From an uncultured Hyphomonas sp. (GTDB taxonomy: Bacteria > Pseudomonadota > Alphaproteobacteria > Caulobacterales > Hyphomonadaceae), in assembly GCF_963678195.1 (NCBI RefSeq), contig NZ_OY782759.1, positions 2,046,001 through 2,110,000 of the forward strand: a stretch of DNA of 64,000 nt, read 5' to 3'. How positions within the stretch are numbered: position 1 is the stretch's first letter; each line of letters starts with the position of its first letter. The position numbers were made by a program, and so were the translations under genes. Positions 46,938 through 58,194 of the stretch are shown piece by piece. Below the pieces are notes generated by a model. It saw nothing but the letters and a program-made list of their open reading frames with translations. It was not told the origin of the DNA and searched no databases.

Positions 46938-48082
46938 GGTGAGGCCTCCGCTGACCGGCCATTGCTGTCATTCGGCGAAGCCGGGGCTGCATCGCCGGCG
47001 CCGCTCTGACCATTCCGGCGGCGATTGCCGCGTCTGCGTTGACCTTTGCCGCCATACATCATCGACAGCAACAGGCCCTCGCGCAGGCCCCTGTCGCCAA
47101 CACGCATGCGCTCGCCGGGGAAAGCATCCCAGATCGATTGCATGATCGCGCAGCCGGACAGCATGAGGCTGGCCCGCTCTTCTCCGATCGTTGGCAAGGT
47201 GGCGCGGCCATCGAGGCCCAGATCCCGCAGGAGCTTGACCGCCGCGTCTGCTTCGTCACGGTTCATCCAGCTGCCGTCGACCTTGTCGCGGCGATAGCGT
47301 TCCAGCTTCAAGTGAACGCCGGCGAGGCATGTCACCGTACCAGACGTGCCGATCAGGTGTGAGCCGCTGGTTGCCATGGCGCGGCTGACGCGTTCGGTGC
47401 CCTTCCAGGCTTTGATCACCTCGCCGCAATGCGCAAGCATGGCCGGGAATGCCTCCTCTTCCGGCAAATGGCCGAAGCGCTCATGCAGAGTGACCACGCC
47501 CAGAGGCAAGCTCGTCCAATCCTGAATGGGCGCGCGCTTGACCAGGCCGTGCGAGCCGCCTTCGCGCGCCACTTTTGCGTTGACCCAGGAAAGCTCTGTG
47601 GAACCTCCGCCGATATCGACCACAAGCACCGTTTTCGCGTCGTCCGCCATAAGGTCATGGCATCCGATGGTCGCAAGCCGCGCTTCTTCCTTGGCGTTGA
47701 TGATCTTGAAGGTCAGGCCGGTTTCTTCCTGGACCCTGCGGATGAAATCCGGCCCGTTTTCAGCCTGCCGGCAGGCCTCCGTCGCGATGCATCGCACCCG
47801 GCCGACGCCGTGGTGTTTCAGCTTGCGGCGGATGGCTTTCAGCGCGTCCAGCGCCCGCTCGATGGCGGCGTCAGACATGCGTCCCGTTTCGTGCAAGCCT
47901 TCGCCGAGACGCGCAATCTGCGAATGCGAATCAACGACGCGGAAGGACTTCCCCCACGGCTCCGCCACGAGCAGGCGGCAATTATTTGTCCCAAGGTCGA
48001 CAGCCGCATAAAGCGGTCCGCTACGTCCCTTGCGCGAACCTCGCCGGTTACCCCGGCGGTTCGCCGCTTTTTTGTCAGCCAT
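46934..48082 (-). CDS. ppx: Exopolyphosphatase/GppA family phosphatase
   Basis: A 382-residue protein with actin-like ATPase fold: AAVDLGTNNCRLLVAEP, a TEACRQAENG segment, VVDIGGGSTELSW and GTSGTVTCLAGVHL. An Arg/Lys-rich N-terminal tail of about 25 residues precedes the domain, and another basic Gly/Arg/Asn tail ends it. It hydrolyses polyphosphate or pppGpp; the two activities cannot be separated here. The start at 48082 is preferred; the frame is open to 48112. Confidence 0.92.
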   Translation of the reverse strand: MADKKAANRRGNRRGSRKGRSGPLYAAVDLGTNNCRLLVAEPWGKSFRVVDSHSQIARLGEGLHETGRMSDAAIERALDALKAIRRKLKHHGVGRVRCIATEACRQAENGPDFIRRVQEETGLTFKIINAKEEARLATIGCHDLMADDAKTVLVVDIGGGSTELSWVNAKVAREGGSHGLVKRAPIQDWTSLPLGVVTLHERFGHLPEEEAFPAMLAHCGEVIKAWKGTERVSRAMATSGSHLIGTSGTVTCLAGVHLKLERYRRDKVDGSWMNRDEADAAVKLLRDLGLDGRATLPTIGEERASLMLSGCAIMQSIWDAFPGERMRVGDRGLREGLLLSMMYGGKGQRRRGNRRRNGQSGAGDAAPASPNDSNGRSAEASP

Positions 48083-48133
48083 GATGTGGCCCAAACTTAA
48101 ATCTTGAGGCAATCTCTAGCACAGGAGACGGAA

Positions 48134-48586
48134 ATGACCAGTAGACGTAGCCTCTTTGGATGGTTGACCGGGGGACGCGGCCGCAAGAGCAAGCCGTCCG
48201 CCGAAGCACCCTATGTGCTGGACCGCCCCGTTGACCGGAATGTCAGCTACAATGCCGTCTCCACATTCACGGCGAAGTACCAGATCGGACAGGTCGTCCG
48301 GCACCGCCACTTCCCGTTCCGCGGAATCATTTTCGATGTGGATCCGCAGTTCGCGAACACAGACGAATGGTATGAGGCCATTCCGGAAGAGGTACGTCCC
48401 CGCAAGGATCAGCCCTTCTACCACCTGTTCGCCGAGAATGAGCGCACGCACTACGTTGCTTATGTGTCGGAACAGAATCTCGTTCCGGATGACTCTGCCC
48501 AGCCGTTGAATCATCCCGACATCCAGGAATGGTTCAACCTGACTTCGCGCGGCACCTACGAACTCAAAAAGGGCGTCGCAAACTAG
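48134..48586 (+). CDS. hspQ: HspQ family heat-shock/protease-specificity protein
   Basis: A 150-residue protein. The HspQ/YccV domain is at about 45-145: AKYQIGQVVRHRHFPFRGIIFDVDPQF, WYEAIPEEVRPRKDQPFYHL, HYVAYVSEQNLVPD. The first ~40 residues are a basic extension. HspQ binds hemimethylated DNA in vitro and enhances Lon proteolysis in enterobacteria. GGAG lies eight bases before the ATG at 48134. Confidence 0.9.
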   Translation: MTSRRSLFGWLTGGRGRKSKPSAEAPYVLDRPVDRNVSYNAVSTFTAKYQIGQVVRHRHFPFRGIIFDVDPQFANTDEWYEAIPEEVRPRKDQPFYHLFAENERTHYVAYVSEQNLVPDDSAQPLNHPDIQEWFNLTSRGTYELKKGVAN

Positions 48587-48589
48587 GCA

Positions 48590-48775
48590 TCAGTTTGCCG
48601 GGCCTTCAGGCACGCCGTCCCCACTCCCCAGAATACTTATCACCTCGTCCCAGTGCGCCAGCGCTTCGGTGTCACCCTGCGCGGCGACTTCAGCAGCCCG
48701 CAACGTTGCGATCACCTCCGCATCCTCGCCATACTGAGCCGAGAGCTGGGCGGCGATTCTGGCGGCTTCACTCAT
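48590..48775 (-). CDS. Small hypothetical protein coupled to hldE
   Basis: A 61-residue, acidic, helical protein (MSEAARIAAQLSAQYGEDAEVIATLRAAEVAA...). Its ATG overlaps the hldE stop by 4 nt, which argues for real translation. It has no membrane segment or cysteine. I do not recognise a family. Confidence 0.62.
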   Translation of the reverse strand: MSEAARIAAQLSAQYGEDAEVIATLRAAEVAAQGDTEALAHWDEVISILGSGDGVPEGPAN

Positions 48776-50238
48776 GTCTTGCCCGAATTGGCCCGGGCAA
48801 TCGCCGCGGTCGTCGACTGTCCGTCCAGCACCGGCACGATGTGAACCGTGCCGCCCCGGGCCAGGACAATGTCCGCGCCGACAATTGTCTCCAGCGTATA
48901 GTCACCGCCTTTGACCAGCAGGTCTGGCTGGAGGGCTTCGATCAGAGCGGCGGGCGTATCCTCATCGAACACGACGACGGCATCTACGGCACTGAGGCCG
49001 GACAACACCCGTGCCCGGGATTCCGCATCGTTTACGGGACGCGTCGGTCCTTTCAGCCGCTTGACGGAAGCATCTGAATTGAGGCCAACGATCAGGCGCC
49101 CACAACGGCTCTTGGCCTCTTCCAGCACTTTGAGGTGCCCGGGGTGCAGGATATCGAAACAGCCATTGGTGAAGCCGACCGTGAGACCGGCGTCGCGCCA
49201 GGTTGCGACCTGCGAGATAGCGGTCTCGAGCGGGATATGGCTGACACCGCCATTGACGAGCCCCATTTCGAGCGCGCCCTTCAGCTCAGCGGCGGAAACG
49301 GTCGCCGTTCCGGACTTGCCGACAGCAATCCCCGAGGCCGCAATGGCGAGGTCCACGGCCTGGCTGAGCGTCCCGCCGCCCGCAAGGCCGAGCGCCAGCG
49401 CGGCGATGGACGTATCCCCTGCTCCGGAGACGTCATAGACTTCGCGCGCCTTGCCGGCCCGGTGCGTCACCTCTCCATCCTGCGTGATAAAGGACATGCC
49501 TTTCGCTGCGCGCGTGACGACAACGGCCTTGGCCGGAAGGGTTTTCGCAGCAGCGGCCAGTGCCTCAGCAGCATCCCGGTCAGTTTCTGTCGGCATGCCG
49601 AACGCATGCGCAAGCTCGTTCCCATTTGGCTTGAGCAGGTCGACTGCGCCATAGCGGCGGAAATCCCGGCCCTTCGGATCAGCGATCACCGGAATACCAA
49701 AGGCCTCGCCTGCATCCAGCGCAGCCTTGATCACGGCATCGGTCATCGCGCCCTTGGCGTAATCCGACAGGATAATCAGGGCTGCATCTGCGGCAACCTG
49801 ATGGATCGCGCCAGTTAGTTTGACTTCGATGTCCGGGCCGATACTTGCGATTTCTTCCGCATCGACGCGCAGCAATTGCTGGGAGCCGGCGACGAAACGC
49901 GTTTTCAGAGTGGTCGGCCGGCCGCGCATGGCGATGAGATCGGCCTCGACATTCTCGACCTGCCCCATCAGAGAAGCGAGTTCGCGGCCTTCAGGGTCAT
50001 CTCCCACCACGCCGACCAGCGCCGTGAAAAGCCCCAGCGATGCGAGATTCCGGGCCACATTGCCTGCCCCGCCCGGCATGGAGGCTTCCCGGGTACGGCG
50101 CATGATCGGCACCGGTGCCTCGGGCGAAATGCGGGACACGTCGCCATAGACGAACCGGTCGAGCATGACATCGCCGATACAGACAATCTTCCGGCCCGCA
50201 GCCGCATCGATCAGATCAATCAGGGATGAGCGCGCCAT
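48772..50238 (-). CDS. hldE: Bifunctional heptose-7-phosphate kinase / heptose-1-phosphate adenylyltransferase
   Basis: A 488-residue bifunctional enzyme of ADP-heptose synthesis for LPS core. The N-terminal ribokinase-like domain (about 1-315) has PGGAGNVARNLASLG and DTSGAGDTSIAA. The C-terminal nucleotidyltransferase domain (about 345-488) has GFTNGCFDILHPGHLKVL and KGGDYTLETIVGA. HldE products act before HldD epimerisation. It supports an LPS-bearing outer membrane. Full length for the family. Confidence 0.95.
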   Translation of the reverse strand: MARSSLIDLIDAAAGRKIVCIGDVMLDRFVYGDVSRISPEAPVPIMRRTREASMPGGAGNVARNLASLGLFTALVGVVGDDPEGRELASLMGQVENVEADLIAMRGRPTTLKTRFVAGSQQLLRVDAEEIASIGPDIEVKLTGAIHQVAADAALIILSDYAKGAMTDAVIKAALDAGEAFGIPVIADPKGRDFRRYGAVDLLKPNGNELAHAFGMPTETDRDAAEALAAAAKTLPAKAVVVTRAAKGMSFITQDGEVTHRAGKAREVYDVSGAGDTSIAALALGLAGGGTLSQAVDLAIAASGIAVGKSGTATVSAAELKGALEMGLVNGGVSHIPLETAISQVATWRDAGLTVGFTNGCFDILHPGHLKVLEEAKSRCGRLIVGLNSDASVKRLKGPTRPVNDAESRARVLSGLSAVDAVVVFDEDTPAALIEALQPDLLVKGGDYTLETIVGADIVLARGGTVHIVPVLDGQSTTAAIARANSGKT

Positions 50239-50406
50239 CAGCCGCGAACCGTCCCGGCCAAAAGGGAATCGGACATGTTCTACTCCGGTTTTGAATGGAT
50301 ATAGCCGCTGGCAGGAGCCCGTAAAAGGCGAAGCCGCAGGATCGGTGGATCCAAACCGTCCTGCGGTACGTATCTAACCCATAAGAGTAAGAGGAAGGAA
50401 GCTCCC

Positions 50407-51867
50407 CTGTCTGACGCATCGGCTCCCATTATCGTCTGGTTCCGGGAAGACCTGCGACTGTCAGACAACCCTGCCCTGCATGCCGCAGTGCAGCAAGACT
50501 GTCCGGTGGTCTGCGTATATATTCACTCGGACGGATGCGAAGGCACACGTCCACTGGGCGGTGCTTCCCGCTGGTGGCTGGACAAGTCACTCAGGTCACT
50601 TTCTGACGATCTGGAACAGCTGGGTGGACGGCTGACAGTCCGGGCAGGCGATGGCAGCGCCTGCCTGGATGAGTTGATTGAGGAGACGGGCGCAAAGGCC
50701 GTCTACTGGAACCGGCGCTATGGCAAGGCGGAGCGGGATATCGACACCGCAATAAAATCACGACTGAAAGACCGGGACATTGACGTTCAGAGTTTCAACG
50801 GACGCCTGCTCGTTGAGCCCTGGGTCCTGAAAACGGGATCCGGCGGTTTCTACAAGGTGTTTACGCCCTTCTGGAAGGCGCTGCGGGATTGTTACACGGC
50901 GCCAGCTGCCCTGCCCCGGCCGAATTCCCTGGAGGGTCCTCAACCCGATACACTCAAAATCGGCGACCTCGGTCTGCATCCGAGCAGGCCGGATTGGTCC
51001 ACTGGCTTCGATGCGGTCTGGACGCCTGGAGAGACGGGAGCGTACACGCGCCTGAAAGACTTTCTCGACGGGCCGGTCGACGCCTACCCTGACGACCGCG
51101 ATCTTCCGGGTAAGGAGGAAGGCACCTCCGGCTTGTCCCCCCACCTTCAGTTCGGGGAGATCGGCCCTGCGCAAATCTGGCGCGCGACGATTGCCGCAAT
51201 GGAAGCGGAAAAGATAAAAGATGCAGGCGGATGGAAATTTCTTTCAGAAGTCGCCTGGCGGGAGTTTTCCTATGTCCTCCTCTACTACCGGCCAGACCTT
51301 GCCGACGAAAACTACAATGTCGATTTCGACCATATGCCATGGCGGACGGATGAAGATGCCCTGAGGGCATGGCAGAGTGGCCAGACCGGTTACCCCATCG
51401 TTGATGCGGGTATGCGGCAATTGTGGGAAACGGGCTGGATGCACAATCGGGTCCGGATGATTGTTGCTTCCTTTCTGACAAAGCATTTGTTGCTGCATTG
51501 GCGCCAGGGCGAGGACTGGTTCTGGGACACGCTGGTGGATGCGGATCCGGCTTCCAACCCGGCAAGCTGGCAATGGACTGCCGGGTCCGGCGCAGACGCT
51601 GCGCCCTACTTCCGGGTGTTCAATCCTATCACACAGGGTCAGAAATTCGATTCCGACGGCACCTATGTCCGCCGTTGGTGTCCTGAACTGGCAAGTCTTC
51701 CGGACAAGGTTTTACACGAGCCCTGGTCGGCAGATGAGGCAACCCTTCGCAAGGCCGGCGTGAAACTCGGAACGGATTATCCGCGTCCGCTCGTTGAGCA
51801 TAAAGCCGGCCGGGCACGCGCCCTGGAAGCCTACGAAACCCTTAAATCTCAACGTTCAAGCAAGTAA
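50407..51867 (+). CDS. phrB: Deoxyribodipyrimidine photolyase, apparent CTG start
   Basis: A photolyase of about 486 residues that repairs UV dimers with FADH and an antenna cofactor. The frame from 50407 encodes the essential N-terminal PIIVWFREDLRLSDNPALH, then SQFSWRE-type helices (WREFSYVLLYYRPDLADENY), GYPIVDAGMRQLWETGWMHNR and GADAAPYFRVFNP. In this frame there is no ATG, GTG or TTG between the stop at 50302 and the WFRED motif; the first are past it (a GTG at 50488). GAGGAAGGAAG lies about eight bases before a CTG at 50407, making CTG the likely start. Confidence 0.9.
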   Translation: MSDASAPIIVWFREDLRLSDNPALHAAVQQDCPVVCVYIHSDGCEGTRPLGGASRWWLDKSLRSLSDDLEQLGGRLTVRAGDGSACLDELIEETGAKAVYWNRRYGKAERDIDTAIKSRLKDRDIDVQSFNGRLLVEPWVLKTGSGGFYKVFTPFWKALRDCYTAPAALPRPNSLEGPQPDTLKIGDLGLHPSRPDWSTGFDAVWTPGETGAYTRLKDFLDGPVDAYPDDRDLPGKEEGTSGLSPHLQFGEIGPAQIWRATIAAMEAEKIKDAGGWKFLSEVAWREFSYVLLYYRPDLADENYNVDFDHMPWRTDEDALRAWQSGQTGYPIVDAGMRQLWETGWMHNRVRMIVASFLTKHLLLHWRQGEDWFWDTLVDADPASNPASWQWTAGSGADAAPYFRVFNPITQGQKFDSDGTYVRRWCPELASLPDKVLHEPWSADEATLRKAGVKLGTDYPRPLVEHKAGRARALEAYETLKSQRSSK

Positions 51868-51966
51868 GACAGGCCAGCCATGAAACAGGATAATCCGGAA
51901 GCCATTGGATTCGAGCGCTCATTCTGGCAAACTGGGGACAGTTCCCTATGGCCAGAGGGAGGTACC

Positions 51967-53193
51967 ATGACCGGGACGATACCAGCTTCGCCCAACACGA
52001 TCCGGACCCTGAAAAATGTTCCGGCAAGCTTCAGGATCGCCTGTCTTGCCCTTCTGAACACCCAGCATGGTACATTGGAGTTTCAGCTGCCGGATGACAG
52101 GCAACTTGTGTTCAGGAACAAGCATCCCGGTCCACATGCAATAATATCCGTGCACGACTACAATTTCGTAAAGCGGGCCATGGCCGGCGGCGATGTTGGT
52201 TTCGCCGAGGCCTATATGGATGGGGAGTGGTCGACACCTGACCTGACTGAAGTCCTGCGCTTCTTTTCCGCGAATTTTGAAGCAACTGGCAAACTGGCCG
52301 TTGGCGGGGCCGTCGTGCGCTGGGTCAATATGGTGCGGCACGTTTTCTCCAGCCGCAACACACGCGAAGGCGCCAAGAAGAACATCATGGCGCATTACGA
52401 CCTCGGGAATGATTTCTACTCCCTCTGGCTCGACCCCTCCATGACCTACTCATCAGCAGTGTTCGAGAGCCCGAATGTTTCCCTGGAACAGGGTCAGCAC
52501 GCCAAATACAGGAACATCTGTGACCGGATCGATGCCGGACCGTCCAGCGAGATTCTCGAGATTGGATGCGGCTGGGGCGGTTTTGCGGAATACGCCGCCA
52601 AACAGCGAGGTTCAAAAGTCACCTGTCTGACCATCTCTCCTTCCCAGCGTGACTATGCAATGGCGCGGATGCAGCGGGAAGGCCTGAGCGAACGGGTTGA
52701 AATACGGCTCGAAGATTACCGGGATCACTCAGGCAATTATGATGGGGTTGCGTCCATCGAAATGTTCGAAGCCGTCGGTGAGTCCTACTGGCCGAGCTAT
52801 TTTGCAAAGATCTTCGAGACCCTGAAACACAGCGGCAAAGCGGCCCTGCAGATCATCACGATCGATGACGACCTGTTCCCCAGATACCGCAAGCGCGTGG
52901 ACTTCATCCAGCGCCACATCTTTCCGGGCGGCATGCTGCCGAGCGAGAAAGCGCTGAAAGAACAGTTCCATCTGGCCGGGCTCCGCCATGACGGCGTCAC
53001 CTATTTCGGACAGGACTACGCCCGCACCTGCCGCGAATGGTCCCGCAGCTTCAATGACGCCTGGGACCAGATCTCCAGGCTCGGCTTCGACGAACCCTTC
53101 CGCCGCATGTGGAACTTCTACCTCGCCTATTGCGAGGCAGGTTTCGAAGGCGGCCGGATCAATGTCGGCCAGTTCCAGTTGTCGAAAGCCTGA
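51967..53193 (+). CDS. cfa: Cyclopropane-fatty-acyl-phospholipid synthase
   Basis: A 408-residue SAM-dependent lipid methyltransferase. An N-terminal region is followed by MAHYDLGNDFYSLWLDPSMTYSSA, the SAM site LEIGCGWGGFAEYAA, and QIITIDDDLFPRYRKRVDFIQRHIFPGG, with catalytic Glu/Cys-type positions of Cfa (YCEAGFEGGRI). It methylenates unsaturated acyl chains in the membrane. AGGGAGG lies five bases before the ATG at 51967; an in-frame ATG at 51880 would add 29 residues. It ends directly against pyrG (convergent). Confidence 0.9.
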   Translation: MTGTIPASPNTIRTLKNVPASFRIACLALLNTQHGTLEFQLPDDRQLVFRNKHPGPHAIISVHDYNFVKRAMAGGDVGFAEAYMDGEWSTPDLTEVLRFFSANFEATGKLAVGGAVVRWVNMVRHVFSSRNTREGAKKNIMAHYDLGNDFYSLWLDPSMTYSSAVFESPNVSLEQGQHAKYRNICDRIDAGPSSEILEIGCGWGGFAEYAAKQRGSKVTCLTISPSQRDYAMARMQREGLSERVEIRLEDYRDHSGNYDGVASIEMFEAVGESYWPSYFAKIFETLKHSGKAALQIITIDDDLFPRYRKRVDFIQRHIFPGGMLPSEKALKEQFHLAGLRHDGVTYFGQDYARTCREWSRSFNDAWDQISRLGFDEPFRRMWNFYLAYCEAGFEGGRINVGQFQLSKA

Positions 53194-54894
<1,701 letters not shown>

Positions 54895-55365
54895 TTATTG
54901 GGGATTGCCGCTTTCAGGCGCAGGCGCTTCCGGTTCAGGCTCAACTGCTGCTGCGCCTTCGCCATCTTCACCCTCTGTCGCGGTTTCCGGAACCACGGCG
55001 CCGTCATCCGACAGGCCGGCCTGCCCTGACAGCAGCGGAGCAGTCGGATCGAACAGGTCCGTCGGAGTGACCGGCGCCGGAGCGCCGTCTTCAGGCGCCA
55101 GGACACGTTCAATATCCGAACGGTTGTCGCCTCCGCGGTTGGCCAGAGTGGTCAGCGAGAGACTGGTGATGAAGAAAATGGCACCGAAAATGATGGTTGA
55201 ACGCACCACAGCCCCGGCAGCACCACGGCCAGACAGCAGCGAATTGGCGCCACCGCCGCCACCGCCACCGATACCGAGTCCACCGCCTTCTGACTTCTGG
55301 ACCAGCACCAAGCCGATCATGACAAGGCTGGCTAGAATGTGAATCACAAGGATAACGTTCTGCAT
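54895..55365 (-). CDS. secG: Preprotein translocase subunit SecG
   Basis: A 156-residue SecG: two membrane helices (QNVILVIHILASLVMIGLVL and a second at about 50-70) around a glycine-rich loop (GGGLGIGGGGGGGANSLL), followed by an acidic, Ala/Pro/Glu-rich tail of about 75 residues. SecG aids SecYEG translocation. The start at 55365 gives the typical N terminus. Confidence 0.93.
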   Translation of the reverse strand: MQNVILVIHILASLVMIGLVLVQKSEGGGLGIGGGGGGGANSLLSGRGAAGAVVRSTIIFGAIFFITSLSLTTLANRGGDNRSDIERVLAPEDGAPAPVTPTDLFDPTAPLLSGQAGLSDDGAVVPETATEGEDGEGAAAVEPEPEAPAPESGNPQ

Positions 55366-55391
55366 GACAAATCCGATACGTTTCGTCCAAG

Positions 55392-55418
55392 GCGCCCGCA
55401 TATAGGGAATGCGGGCGC
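55392..55418 (-). terminator. Strong hairpin between tpiA and secG
   Basis: A perfect 10-bp inverted repeat, GCGCCCGCAT and ATGCGGGCGC, with a 7-base loop. It lies 32 nt after the tpiA stop and 26 nt before the secG start, both read leftwards. There is no T-tract after the stem, so this is either a factor-assisted terminator for tpiA or a structured secG leader. Confidence 0.45.
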
Positions 55419-55450
55419 AGGCCAAGTCCTGCCTTCAGTCAGAATAGCAA

Positions 55451-56194
55451 TCAGGCTGCAGCATAAATGGCGAGGAAGTCCACCGCCTTCAAGCTTGCAC
55501 CGCCGATCAGCCCCCCATTGACGTTTTGGACCGCCAGCAGATCCGCGGCATTACCCGGTTTCATGCTGCCCCCATAGAGAATTGGGATGAGATCAGCATC
55601 CGCGCCGAACATATCCGCCAGGCTGCTGCGCAGGGCATTGTGCATTTCATCAACAGCTTCGACCGTCGCGACATTGCCGGTTCCGATGGCCCAGACAGGC
55701 TCATAAGCGATTACGAGACTGTCTGCAGCGGCGCCTGAAGGCAGAGAGCCGCGGAGCATGTTGGTCACAACCTCAATCGCCTTGCCGCTGTCACGTTCTG
55801 CAGCGGTTTCGCCGACACAGATGATCGGCGTGAGGCCGGCACGAAGCGCTGCCGCTGCCTGTGCCGCGACGATTTCGCTTGTCTCACCATGGTCCGCGCG
55901 GCGCTCTGAATGCCCCACGATCACATAGGAGGCGCCGGCATCCGCGAGCATTTCCGCCGAAACGTCGCCAGTATGGGCACCGCTTTCGTTCACATGGCAG
56001 GTTTCGCCGCCGATCTTTAAAGTACTCTCACGCGCCTGGTCTGCTGCCTGCATCAACAAAGTGGCGGGAACGCAGATCAGCGCTTCCACATTTTCCTTGG
56101 CTGGCGTGACCCCAGCAGCGATGGCAACAATTTCCTCAAGCGAGCTCCGAAGCCCGTTCATCTTCCAGTTCCCGGCAATAAGTGTCCGTGCCAT
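55451..56194 (-). CDS. tpiA: Triose-phosphate isomerase
   Basis: A 247-residue TIM barrel: GNWKMNG (substrate Lys), VGHSERR (catalytic His), and AYEPVWAIGTG (catalytic Glu in the loop) with YGGSMKPGNA near the end. It interconverts dihydroxyacetone phosphate and glyceraldehyde 3-phosphate. Divergent from ppiD, with an 83-base promoter gap. Confidence 0.96.
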   Translation of the reverse strand: MARTLIAGNWKMNGLRSSLEEIVAIAAGVTPAKENVEALICVPATLLMQAADQARESTLKIGGETCHVNESGAHTGDVSAEMLADAGASYVIVGHSERRADHGETSEIVAAQAAAALRAGLTPIICVGETAAERDSGKAIEVVTNMLRGSLPSGAAADSLVIAYEPVWAIGTGNVATVEAVDEMHNALRSSLADMFGADADLIPILYGGSMKPGNAADLLAVQNVNGGLIGGASLKAVDFLAIYAAA

Positions 56195-56277
56195 CAGCGT
56201 TCCCTATCTTGATTGACATTGCCGGGTCGCCTAGCAAGCACTGAGCCATCCTGCAAATAGTTGAAAGTACACGCCTC

Positions 56278-58194
56278 ATGCTCGCGCTCATGAAACGCCT
56301 GACCCAAACGATTCTTGGCAAGTTCATTGCCATGATCATCATTGCTGGCATGGCGTTCTGGGGTGTGGACCAGGTTTTCAACCAGGTTCGTAACGGTCTC
56401 GGCTCTGATCTGCTGGCTGCGGGCAGATCTTCGGTTACCGTGGATGCCTTCGACCGGCGGATTGAAGTCATGTTGCGCAACGTGAACCAGCAGTCTGACG
56501 ATCCGATCACCAAAGAACAGGCGATCGAGCGGGGCATGGTCGATCAGGTGTTCCAGCTACAGCAATCGCAAACAACGATGCTCGGCTTTGCATCCAAGAT
56601 CGGCATTGCGCCCTCTACCGATGCCGTGCTGGCGGAGTTGAAAAAAACGGACGCCTTCAAGAATCCCCTGACCGGCGAACTGGATCTCGCGACGTATCAG
56701 CGCGTTCTGGCCCAGAACCGGTTTTCCCAGGCAGAATACGAGGCTCAGCTGAAAAGCGACCTGACTCTGCAGGCCCTGCAAGCCGGAACGCTCGCCGGAC
56801 TGATGCCGCCGGACGTGCTGAAAGCCATTCAGAGCCGCTATCTGGCAGAATCACGCGATGTCGCCTGGTTCATTCTGGACGCGGCCGACATTCCCGAGCC
56901 CGCCGCACCAACCGAAGAAGACGTTCTCGCCTTCTACAATGAGAATCTGGATGCGCTGAAACAGCCGGAGCGACGCTCCATCGACCTTCTGAAAGTGTCT
57001 GCTGATGACTTCCTGAGCCAGGTCGAGGTGACAGACCAGGAAATCGCGACGATCTATGAAGCCAGCAAGTCGGAGCGCTTCTCAGAGCCTGAACAGCGTA
57101 CTTATGTTGAGTTGATGTTCGGTTCGCGCGATGCCGCCCGGGATGCGTTCGCAGCGCTCGCCGGCGGGGCGGATCCTTCGACGCTCCAGGGGATCGTTTC
57201 CCGGGAGTCCAGAACATCGCTGGCGGAGGATGTCGAAGACCAGTTGCTGCGCGATGCGATGTTTGGCCCGGGCCGTCAAAGTGGCGCTCTCTTCGGGCCG
57301 AAAGACATGGGCGACGGACGCTGGCTGGTGGCACGCCTCGTGTCGATCCAGCCGGGCGCCGTTTTCCCGCTGGAAAGCGTCAGTGATGAAATTCGCTCAG
57401 GCCTCGCACGTGAACGCGCCACCCTTCTGCTCTACGACAAGCTTGAAGCGCTGGACCGTTCGATCAATGCCGGTTTTGACCTGAAACAAATCGCAGAAGA
57501 GACCGGCGTGCCGGTCATCTCTTTCGAGCCAGTCGACAAGAATGGCTACACGGAAGACGGTCTGCCGATGATCGGCCTTCTGGAAGCTGGTGACGCATTC
57601 CAGCAAGCTTTCCTGATGAATGTCGACGACACATCAAACCAGTTCACCAAGGATGATGTGACCTATGTGATCTCCACCCGCGAGATCGTACCGCCATCTA
57701 CTCCGGCGTTCGATGAAGTGAAGGATGACGTCCGTCAGGCACTGGTTTTGCGGAATGAGGGCGAAGCTGCGCAAACCCTGGTCAACGAGATCAAGGACCG
57801 CATCACCAGCGGTGCCTCCACCCTTGAAGCCGAGGCACAAGCCGTGAGCGCCCCTGTTGAAACACCTCCGGCGTCTATAACCCGCATGACTGCCGAAGAA
57901 AGCGGTTTACCGAATTCGGCCATCGGCGGCATTTTCTCCGGCAAACAGGGTGATGTCTTCACCTATCCTAACCGGACGGGCGACAAATACATGATCGTGC
58001 AGCTTCAGGCCGTGAATGATCCATCGGCAGAAGCGCTGGCCGCAGCGGACCCGAACGCGTCGAGCTCTCTTGTCTCCTCGCTCGATTCAGATCTGGCCAC
58101 AGCAATGGAAGCCGAGATGGCGGGCGCGGTGAAGCTGAAGGTGAACGGCGCAGCCTACAACGCCTACAAGGCATCGATTTCGTCAAACCAATGA
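56278..58194 (+). CDS. ppiD: Periplasmic folding chaperone PpiD-like (SurA N-terminal/parvulin)
   Basis: A 638-residue protein with an N-terminal membrane anchor (LGKFIAMIIIAGMAFWGVDQ), a SurA/PpiD N-terminal chaperone domain at about 35-160, and a central parvulin-like region (about 240-360). It acts on the outer face of the inner membrane on newly exported proteins. The parvulin part is diverged, so isomerase activity may be weak or lost. Its stop overlaps the trpE start by 4 nt. Confidence 0.9.
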   Translation: MLALMKRLTQTILGKFIAMIIIAGMAFWGVDQVFNQVRNGLGSDLLAAGRSSVTVDAFDRRIEVMLRNVNQQSDDPITKEQAIERGMVDQVFQLQQSQTTMLGFASKIGIAPSTDAVLAELKKTDAFKNPLTGELDLATYQRVLAQNRFSQAEYEAQLKSDLTLQALQAGTLAGLMPPDVLKAIQSRYLAESRDVAWFILDAADIPEPAAPTEEDVLAFYNENLDALKQPERRSIDLLKVSADDFLSQVEVTDQEIATIYEASKSERFSEPEQRTYVELMFGSRDAARDAFAALAGGADPSTLQGIVSRESRTSLAEDVEDQLLRDAMFGPGRQSGALFGPKDMGDGRWLVARLVSIQPGAVFPLESVSDEIRSGLARERATLLLYDKLEALDRSINAGFDLKQIAEETGVPVISFEPVDKNGYTEDGLPMIGLLEAGDAFQQAFLMNVDDTSNQFTKDDVTYVISTREIVPPSTPAFDEVKDDVRQALVLRNEGEAAQTLVNEIKDRITSGASTLEAEAQAVSAPVETPPASITRMTAEESGLPNSAIGGIFSGKQGDVFTYPNRTGDKYMIVQLQAVNDPSAEALAAADPNASSSLVSSLDSDLATAMEAEMAGAVKLKVNGAAYNAYKASISSNQ

